Source: Gnetum montanum
Taxonomy: Eukaryota > Streptophyta > Gnetopsida > Gnetales > Gnetaceae
Direction: 5' to 3'
NCBI GenBank assembly: GCA_015680685.1
Contig: MNCI01002984.1
Span: forward strand, 167,279-231,278
Length of the DNA: 64,000 bases
Made by a program: the position numbers and the translations under genes. Below, piece by piece: positions 56,580-64,000 of this stretch. Positions within the stretch are counted from its first letter, which is position 1; each line of letters starts with the position of its first letter. The notes below the pieces were generated by a model that did no database searches, was not told the origin of the DNA, and was given only the letters and a program-made list of their open reading frames with translations.

Positions 56580-57060
56580 TGCACCCTCCTTGCTAGGGAG
56601 AAAGAGAGTGAGAGGCAACTAAAGTGTAGTAAGTCTACTAATGTTCTAGTCTAGTCTTGTTCTTCTAATCAATCAGGTTCTTCTAGTAATGTTTGAATTT
56701 CTCAATCAGTTGGATTCTGATTCAAATGATGAGTGATCATAGTTGGTTGATTGTTGGAGTCACCAGTGTTCTTATTGTTGTTGTTGTTCGAATCTAGATG
56801 CTCGTGAGCCCTACAAATCTGCTTGGTGTTGTAGCAATTTGCTGAAGAGTCATGAGATTGTCTAGGTATGTTAAAGCTTATTTTGTATCAATTAGAAGTT
56901 GTGTTTTGTAGAGATTAATACAGTAAATCTTAGTTGAAAGAAATTTCCTTTACTTCTGTGAAAGAAATCTTAGTTGAAAGCACCATGAGAAACGAGAGTG
57001 TTGAGTGAGTTGAGTAATGAGCACTATGTGAGACAGCTTGCTGAGGGTTTGCTATATTAT
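56580..57060 (+). other. leader-like non-coding region and inversion junction
   Basis: It follows the TATA box and contains short GTT repeats (56772-56786) and no long frame. A tRNA-Met primer site of the type used by caulimovirids is not clearly visible. Near 57060 the sequence passes into the C-terminal side of the minus-strand coat-protein region, marking the head-to-head junction. Confidence 0.45.
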
Positions 57061-57079
57061 TTCCACATATTCATTGTCT

Positions 57080-59260
57080 TTCTCGTCAAACTCCATGAGT
57101 TTTAAAATGCTTAAAAGATTCCACGATGATTTGTGAAAAGCACTGCAGTTCCTATTGGAGGATTGCAAGTCTGAGGATTGATACCATGTTGTTTTATTTG
57201 AGCTTGTTTCACTTCGGCTAAAACTAGGAATCTCTTCTTATATGGTTTAATTAGAAACTTTGTTGGAACCTTTTGCGTGATTCTTGGTGGTGTCTTATCA
57301 TCCATTGATGAACTCATTGCTTCTAAAAATCCTCTTAAAAGTGTTTTCTTGCAATGAAACATTGACAACAAACTTGCTTCTTTGTTAGAAAAATTGTTGA
57401 TAGTATGGTTGGACATTTGTTGTGTCAAATGCTCCACATCTCCATCTAATGTTGAATACATTTCTTGGTCATTTAACTAACTTTCTATTTCTACATATCT
57501 TCCATTGTGAGATCCTGCATCCAATCTTCTATTGTTTCATCCCACTCTGGCAAAGAATTGGTCATCATGAATCCTTGAGCTTCTAATTGGATTTCTCTCT
57601 AGTTCTAGCTCATTGCTTTTGTCTACATTAGTTCCTCCTTCGTCTTCGTCATTGGAGAGGAATTGAATATGGTAAATTTGCTCCGTCGGTTCTTCTTTAT
57701 CAGGATCATCTACCGGTTCCCATTCTTTAAGATGACTATCAAAAATTGATTTCACCTTTGGATTTGACTTCTTTTGAGGACATTCATGAGCGTAATGTCC
57801 AAACTGCTTGCAATGGTAACAAAAAATATTCTTTCGATTGACAGGCTATCTTCTTCTTTTTACAAAAACACTAGTGTGGTGACTTTGTCTTCTTAGCTTA
57901 AAACCTTTAAACCATCTTCGCTTTGAAAATATAGGATTTCTTCTTGGTCTTCTGAAGATTGCCTACTTCTTTCTTTGATATGGCTTTCTTGGTGGATTGT
58001 CAAATACATCAATGCCATTGAGATTTGCACAAGCTTCTGCTGGCAACAGTAACTTTGTCAAACTAACATTGTAGAAAGAAAACTGGAGTTTTTGTCATGC
58101 GATGTGAACAATATCTAAAAAGTAGATGAGTGATAGATCTATGTTATTCTCTATAGCTTTGTATAGCACCATGTGTCCTAACTTTGTCAGCAAACTTCCC
58201 AAATACAAATATGCAATCAACGGATCTCAATGCAATGCTAACCTATAAACTTCTTTTCCATATTCAACACTAAATTTTTTGAAATACTTCAAATTTTTCA
58301 ACTTTCGCTAACTCAACAACAACTTATCCTTCAATCTTAGATTTACTGACAGATCTACTATGAATTCGGTAACCAAAGAAACAAACACACCTTGTAAACC
58401 TTGCTGCAGAATTTGCTCCTACTGATCAAGAGTTGAACTCTCCCACTAATGCCTGATTTTCCTAACTACACGAGTGAATGCACCGATGATGATTATTCTT
58501 TTATCCAATTGCAAAACTATCATGGCCATTCTAAGCTGATCTATCCATAGGCAAATTGCATGTAGGACCTCCTTTGGTGGCAAATAATCAATATCGATGA
58601 CTAGGACAGTAGCTACTGGCCATTATTGAAAGGCTAAAAATGTTGGTGGTTGTTGATATTGCTGCCAAGGTGGTACTACTCTTCTTTCCATCATTAATTT
58701 GGTCTAACACCCATAATCATCATCCAAACCTTCAATCTTCTTTGGGGACCCTTTTGGTTCTGAACCATCTTGTCGTTTTTTTCCTCTGCTTCCTTCTGTG
58801 ATGCTTCTGCTTCTACTTGAGCCCTTTTTCCTTCCTTTTTTTCCTTAGCCTTCACAACTTCTCAGCTAAATATTTTAATGGCTCCCTCACTTGGAGTTAT
58901 AGTTTTGGAGGTGGCTTTTCTTCCATTTGTGGAATTCAGATTTTTTTATCTAATGTGTATGCTTTCATCAACAGTGTGGCAATCTTTTGTTGATGCTACT
59001 CCTTACTAGTTTCTATTTGGCTCTAGCACTATTTGACCACTTCATCATAAGCTTTCAGGTGGTCTTCAACTTCATGTATCTGAGTTTGGACATCACCAAC
59101 AAGACGTTCAAGATTGGAAAGATTCCCTTCTATTTTGTTCCAATTTGTTTGTAGATAACTAGTCCAATTAACTAAATAATTCAATTGTCTCACCTCATCT
59201 TTTTGCTAGGCTTGTGAATCTATTGAATGCTATAGCAAAAAGCTGCAATCTACTCAGGTT
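57080..59260 (-). pseudogene. caulimovirid-like coat protein region with CCHC finger
   Basis: A CCHC zinc knuckle, CYHCKQFGHYAHEC, is at about 57775-57822 on the minus strand. It is preceded by a strongly basic stretch (RRPRRNPIFSKRRWFKGF, about 57890-57950) and a helical region (YLYLGSLLTKLGHMVLYKAI near 58160-58215). An acidic tail (EWEPVDDPDKEEPTEQ near 57720) and a further frame (57461-57111) follow. Basic arm plus CCHC is the usual caulimovirid coat-protein C-terminus. Stops are frequent upstream of 57850. The RT that should follow on this strand is missing. Confidence 0.65.
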
Positions 59261-59409
59261 GTTGGAGGATCATCTTCTGATGCCGTTGTATGGTATGATG
59301 CCCTTAGGGGTTATTTTCCTCCCATGACTAGCCTTCATCCACCAACTATTTTGTGTTGGGGTTGCAGCATGAACAGTGTTCCTCTAATATTGAAATTTGG
59401 TAACTCCAG

Positions 59410-60390
59410 TTTCTATCTTGATGATGACTCGCCTTCTTTAAACTTGGCTGGAGGTAGTGTTGGCGGGATTGCTTCCATGGTGATGGTGGCTGACCTTCCA
59501 AATTGTTGCAATTTGTATTTCATCCATCTATTCTTCGATTTTTCATATGTCTTGAACTCCTGATCTTTGAGCAAAGATTGAATTTGTGGGAATCCTTGTA
59601 CATAGACTGGGACTGCAATGCTCTTTCCACATGCATTCAGATTCTTGCTTCCTTGAGGGAAATGAACTCCCCACTTTAGCTTGTGGTTCATCAAAATCGT
59701 GTTAGACAATTGAAATGTTCCATGTGCACCAATTGCAACATAGATTGATCCAGGCAATAGCTAGACACCATGTATCTCAATACAAATTAACAAAGCATAT
59801 GTGATGAAATCATCTTCCAATGCTAATTGATAATTTGGCTAAATAGTACAAAGAGCATCAGCATTCAATGTGCCATGAAACTAACAAATTTTAGCCTTTT
59901 CTCATGCTTCTTCTAGATCTGAATCTAAACTCACCCCTATTACATGGTTATCTAACAGTGTGACCAAATATTCAACACCTATATCATAGTTGAACTTAGG
60001 ACTAACTATGATATCAATTTGACCCAAATTTACATAGTTATAACCTTTAAACTTTCACTTTGACACTTCATCTTTAGTGAAGAAAGGTAAAAAGACTGGT
60101 CTAATTCCATGACCCTTAATATCTAACAAGGCTTCAAACTGCTTTATAGAAGTTAACATTCTAGCAGAAAACATATTGGCAAATTTATAAATTGCATCCT
60201 TAGTGATTTCTGGGAAATCTATTTTTCTATCACCTAACACAAAAGACTTCTTACTCAACAATAGTTCATGGAATGATAGAATTTCCTTCTACTTCTTTGA
60301 CAATTCTTCGCCTTCTTTTATTTGCTCTTTATTCTTCAAGTTTATGCTACTTGATTGTAGCATAAAAGCTTGATTTTTTTCCTCCATGAT
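59410..60390 (-). pseudogene. movement-protein-like region (30K-type), tentative
   Basis: The frame begins MEEKNQAFMLQSSSINLKNK near 60386 with a charged helical start, then SFVLGDRKIDFPEITKDAIY. The core has VNLGQIDIIVSPKFNYDIGV near 60030-59970 and LLDNHVIGVSLDSDLEEA near 59955-59900, a pattern like the 30K movement proteins of caulimovirids. It is followed by GSIYVAIGAHGTFQLSNTIL near 59750. Stops split it. Its position before the coat-protein region fits a caulimovirid polyprotein. The assignment rests on pattern and order only. Confidence 0.5.
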
Positions 60391-60399
60391 TTTTGTCTA

Positions 60400-61500
60400 G
60401 CGGGTTTGGCAGTTGTCCTCCTCCTAGCTGATTATTCTGTGGATCTTGTTCTTGGTCTAGATCAGGCACCTACGCTAGATCTACGTCTTGATTTCCATAC
60501 ATTATCAATCTAAGTAATTCTCTTCTAAATCACTTATCTTTTTCTAATTAGGCTTGGTCTTTTGTACCTTCATCATAGATGATAGCTGAATATTCGTCAT
60601 AGACTTTCATATATCTAGCTTCCACTTGCTCTAGCATCTGCTAGCCTTCTTCTTCGAAAGGGTTTTCACCGTCTTCATCATCTGGTTCAGCTTCCCATTC
60701 CAGTGGGTAGACATACAGAGCACCATATTTGTCATATGATTGCACTAGAATAGGACTTGAGGGACCTGATTGATTTGGTACTAATTGATCTTCATCAGAT
60801 GTTAATGATAGCTCCACAATTTCAAATTCCACTACTGGCACTTTTTCCAGATTACTAGAACTTGGTTTGACTACTTCTACACTTGGAAGTTCTGCAATGG
60901 TCTTGATCTTCCTCAACAGTGTTGGATTGATGATGGTCATTTCTGCTAATTCTGGAGCAAAGGAATATGCTTCCCCCATCAACCAATAATAGCATGAAAA
61001 TAGGTCTTCACGGTGAACTTCATCTTGATCCTTTCTCACTTTCCAATACAAACTCCCGATGGTGTATCTATGATAATTCTTAAAAGTGGTTAAAGTATCA
61101 AGGGACAACATTCTAATCGAAATTTTTGACAAATCAATTTTGGAAAGTCTTGACAAATTATTTATACCTGGAGACCTTACAATCGGCATATTTTTGACCT
61201 CAGCCTGAGGTTGTACTTTAGGTTCCACCCATTCTCCATTTAGCCATGGCTCGACATTGGCATATGTGTAAGTAGGCCATTCCTCAATATTGAACTTGAC
61301 TTCACAAATCTATTGATGCTGAAATAGGGATCCATTCTCCATATGAGACCTAACTTCCTTTTGGATTTCCATCAGATCAAATAAGGGATATGATGACCCT
61401 TCACTCTCTACAATATTTTCTACACTAGCAAGATTCAAAGCATTTTCATCAGCAACAATGCCTTCTTGATCAAGTGCCTATTAAACATTATCATCAACAA
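60400..61500 (-). pseudogene. N-terminal region of the caulimovirid-like polyprotein
   Basis: An open stretch at 61228-60641 follows a less intact start near 61500. It includes WPTYTYANVEPWLNGEWVEP near 61275-61220, RMLSLDTLTTFKNYHRYTIG near 61100 and an acidic end EAEPDDEDGENPFEEEG. WPTY and TYAN words occur twice (near 61270 and 61520), suggesting a short internal duplication. I recognise no domain. Its position upstream of the movement-like region is the reason for the assignment. Confidence 0.4.
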
Positions 61501-61538
61501 CAATGACATTAGCATATGTGTAAGTAGGACATTGGCAT

Positions 61539-61618
61539 ATGATAATGAATAATAAATTATATTTACTAATAAGTATTAGTAAGAGATTAATGCATGATTT
61601 TTGTATGTATAGATGATA
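61539..61618. repeat. 80-bp direct repeat, right copy
   Basis: A perfect copy of 51559-51638. After it the sequence continues with AATGAAATTAACAATGGAGC, taken as the remaining 3' end of chromovirus F. Confidence 0.95.
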
Positions 61619-61730
61619 ATGAAATTAACAATGGAGCTGAAAACAAGGAGCATACTGAGGATGTAATTGCTAAATAGCTAGATCTAGAAGAAGCACTTGA
61701 GAGTAAGCTAGATTCTTAAGGAAGGTAGAT

Positions 61731-62480
61731 TGTAACATCCCTTCCCTTGTTAAGGGTATAATTATATCATTAATAATGCAATTAACCTTCAAAAGAAGTG
61801 GTATCTTCTTATGAGAAGTTGTAACTATTCATGATACCCCTCAAGGATGTGTTTAACCTATGACATTTAAGGTTGGGATTAGAGATCATATCAACATGGA
61901 GTTATGCATCTAGATTGGCAAGTGATGAGAGCCAAGTGAAGTGGAATAAGAAGGGACTGATCATCCCTTCGATTTGATGGCCTAACTATAGTGGCAGTGC
62001 TAGATTATCTCTAAGGTTCTAAGTGTGACAAAAAGATAATCCAAGGTCTTTAACAATGTACCTAACAATTTCATTAATAAAATTTTTTTTTTCCTTTTCT
62101 TCCACCATTATTTGCAAGTTCAATGAGTGATCCAAATTATTCCTATGTAACATGATGATTTTACATGACAAATGATCACATTTTACCAACATCCAGCAAC
62201 ATGATGTCATATTCCATTTTTCAAGATCCTTAAAACTCTCTTTTTTAGGAACTTTTCAAAGCTACAATTATCCATGAGAATTAAACACCATAAGATTTGA
62301 TACCATGTAAAGTTTCTTCAAGATCCAATAAATGAAACTTGTCAATAAGGAGAGATAAGAAACATCACCACTGACTAGAGTCATAATGGAAAAGGAAAAT
62401 ACAATTTGATGATTGTAACCACATTAAGGAGAACATATATAAGTGGTGTGAAATGTTGCAGAAGAAATGAAATGGTATGT
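61731..62480 (+). repeat. putative chromovirus F 3' LTR, end unresolved
   Basis: A purine tract AAGGAAGGTAGAT (61718-61730) is followed by TGTAACATCCCTTCCC, the common start of chromovirus LTRs. A TATATAAG box lies at 62436, within a plausible distance of the start. The downstream end could not be fixed because no partner LTR is seen near 20530-21125. Confidence 0.6.
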
Positions 62481-62940
62481 AATCATAGAAAATAACATAG
62501 TTAAAATAATTATTAGTTGATATAGGGATAAATTAATGTTCACTATGAGATTTAAACTTACATCATAAATTAGCTACATTGTGATGGTAATGAAGATAAT
62601 GATGGTGAAATAGTAAGTATGGTAAAAATGGATTAAATGAAATGAAAGATTTTGCTTATTTCTTTAACATTTTTTAGCCATAGCATTTCCTAACAATGAA
62701 ACCTCTATTAACATGTAATGGCTACGACTTTTTAAAGAAAATTTATCTATTATAAAACTAGAAAGATAATAGAAAAATGATACAAATCGATAAAGGGCTT
62801 CTATTTCTAAAGACATTATATTTGCTTCAAGTAGTAGCAAATCATATCAAGTTTGTCTTTTAATCCTAGATTCTTCAATTCAAATACTTGATCTTCTGCA
62901 ATTTTTCTTTAACATTTAATTATCAATCTATGTCCCTATA
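62480..62940. other. AT-rich, nothing recognised
   Basis: Low-complexity AT-rich sequence with no frame or repeat family that I can support. It may include the end of the F LTR. Confidence 0.4.
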
Positions 62941-62941
<1 letters not shown>

Positions 62942-63010
<69 letters not shown>

Positions 63011-63011
63011 G
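62942..63011. repeat. compound (CA)n(TA)n microsatellite
   Basis: About 29 CA units (62942-62999) followed by about 6 AT units. The CA tract is uninterrupted, suggesting it is length-variable. Confidence 0.98.
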
Positions 63012-63330
63012 AGTTGGTTGCATTGTAGATGAGGTGTCAAACCCCAAAAACATAAATAATAATATTAAAAAAATTAGAGTACATCAAATCATCGAAGGGA
63101 GAGTCTATGAAAAAGCATAATGGTTTTGAGAATGTGTTTTCATATTTTCATCCTTACAACCAATTCTAAAAACCCTCTCCTTTGGGGTAGGAAAAGGATA
63201 TGACTTGCCCTTATTCAGAAGTACCCTCATAGGTTTCACTTCTTACTAAGGGATTTCTTGTAAAGATAAGGAGAGACATCTCTATAAAGAAAAAAGGATA
63301 CATCAATCAAAGATAAAGAACATATAGGAA
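63012..63330. other. AT-rich spacer, nothing recognised
   Basis: No supported gene. It may hold the downstream part of the LINE that is recognisable from 63330 onward on the minus strand. Confidence 0.4.
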
Positions 63331-64000
63331 TAAAAGCTAAAACTTTTTTATCAACTACATAATTCCTCAAAAGGAAAAGGTATTCTTAAAATCTTGAAGA
63401 TAGAATCTTTTTCCAAGATTTTCTAAGGCTTGAAAATAGCCCATCCATTAATAATGCCATTATAATAAATAACAATTTTTTATTAATTGATCCAAGACCC
63501 AAATAATATGAAGTAATCCTCCACTCTAGCTAAAAGAGTATTGATATTTTGTAGAGAATTATTAATAAAAAAAGAATCATTTGCAAAGTGCATGTTAAGA
63601 AATTGCACACCTTGATCATCAATTGAAATTCCATTAATAAAATTCCTTTGTAGATCATAATTTAGATTATGTGAAAAAAATTCTGCAAAAATAATAAAAA
63701 GATAGGAAGCTAGAGGACAACCTTAACGAACTAACTATTGAAAAGAAAAGGAGGCACTTAATCCAAACTTAGTAGTAAATCGAAAATTAGCATTAGTGAG
63801 CAAGGTATGGACAAGTCAAATAAAATAATCATAAAATCCTCATTTATAAAGATAAAAAATAATAAAATTTCATTCAATCCTATAATAAACTTTGGCATAA
63901 TCTAACTTAATAAAAGTAATATCTTAGTTAATATTAGAAGCCCACTACATTCCCTTCCAAGTTATAATAGAATTATTTAAGATATGTCTGCTTTTAACAA
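63330..64000 (-). pseudogene. LINE reverse transcriptase fragment
   Basis: On the minus strand, from the window edge: DITFIKLDYAKVYYRIEWNF near 63915-63860 (the LINE motif is IKLDFxKAYDRxEW), TLLTNANFRFTTKFGLSASF near 63810-63755, GCPLASYLFIIFAEFF near 63725-63680, and HFANDSFF near 63590-63565, where FADD is the catalytic motif and the first Asp is Asn. Stops and the damaged active site show a dead copy. It runs off the window edge, so more lies beyond. Confidence 0.85.

Larger units (their letters stand above)
51639..61538. mobile_element. endogenous caulimovirid-like block, rearranged
   Basis: Three virus-like segments. A 365-bp piece (51639-52003, plus) duplicates 56037-56401. A plus segment (54540-57060) carries RT, RNase H, a downstream frame and a TATA-box leader. 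A minus segment (57080-61538) carries movement-protein-like, coat-protein-like and CCHC zinc-finger regions. In a caulimovirid genome the minus part would precede the RT part in one orientation, so the two halves are now inverted head to head. All frames contain stops. Old integrated copies of this kind are common in plants and not infectious as they stand. A solo LTR sits inside. Confidence 0.75.
21130..62480 (+). mobile_element. chromovirus F (Ty3/gypsy), split by E, G and a viral block
   Basis: Four separated pieces join into one gypsy element with gag-protease-RT-RNase H-integrase-chromodomain order: 21130-21586, 39523-42238, 50200-51560 and 61619-62480. The splits coincide with elements E and G, both bounded by 5-bp target duplications, and with a caulimovirid-like block bounded by an 80-bp repeat. 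The chromodomain after the integrase is the mark of chromoviruses. The frames are full of stops. The 3' LTR starts at 61731 and the 5' LTR was not found. Confidence 0.8.

Noticed and set aside
56880-56900. TTGTATCAATTAGAAG as a viral tRNA-Met primer site
   Set aside because: It resembles the consensus over only a few bases and is not placed clearly relative to the TATA box. Too weak to call.
62942-63011. Compound microsatellite as a regulatory or structural site
   Set aside because: It is an ordinary CA/TA microsatellite. Nothing in the context suggests a function.

Overview
The window reads as repeat-rich intergenic DNA from a plant with a large genome. I found no intact host gene. Nearly everything recognisable is a decayed retroelement or an integrated pararetrovirus. 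The evidence is Ty3/gypsy elements of the Tat, Athila and chromovirus types, a Ty1/copia remnant, two plant-type LINE fragments and a caulimovirid-like block. Sequence alone does not name the species. A gymnosperm or another large-genome seed plant is a reasonable guess. Most coding frames carry many stops, often where a glutamine or tryptophan codon is expected, as if methylated cytosines had decayed.

Layout: 1-4815 is non-coding, with a dispersed repeat (copies at 1645-2565 and 6700-7640), arrays of a 30-bp palindromic minisatellite, and a 4-unit tandem repeat of about 200 bp. A putative LTR (4817-5590) is followed by arrays of 44-bp and 34-bp units. From 8440 to 16787 two Tat-like gag-protease regions face away from each other (minus at 8440-11944, plus at 13528-16787). 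They form an inverted repeat with arms of about 3.6 kb around an LTR (12321-13091). The right arm breaks inside a protease region and joins a 5'-truncated Ty1/copia element (about 16790-20215).

From about 21130 to 62480 lies a set of nested insertions that can be unpicked by target-site duplications. The host is a chromovirus, F (plus). Athila-like element E (21587-39517, minus, duplication ATAAG) split its gag. Gag-only Athila-like element D (31382-39215, minus, duplication CTCAT) landed in the 5' LTR of E. A 5'-truncated LINE (37384-39004, duplication of 13 bp) landed in the 5' LTR remnant of D. Separately, G (42239-50199, plus, duplication CTAAT/C), an Athila-like gag-protease element without RT or integrase, landed in the RNase H of F. 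Near the end of F is a rearranged caulimovirid-like block (51639-61538) flanked by a perfect 80-bp direct repeat. It contains a solo LTR (52129-52952, duplication CATTG). The 3' LTR of F starts at 61731. A LINE reverse transcriptase fragment closes the window (63330-64000, minus).

E carries the full gag-protease-RT-RNase H-integrase order. D and G share its gag, its untranslated blocks and its LTR type but lack pol, so they would have depended on E-like elements for reverse transcription and integration. All of these frames are now broken. Two assembly gaps are present (39005-39045 and 49117-49889). The second is flanked by a 107-bp duplicated overlap and is probably not real missing sequence.
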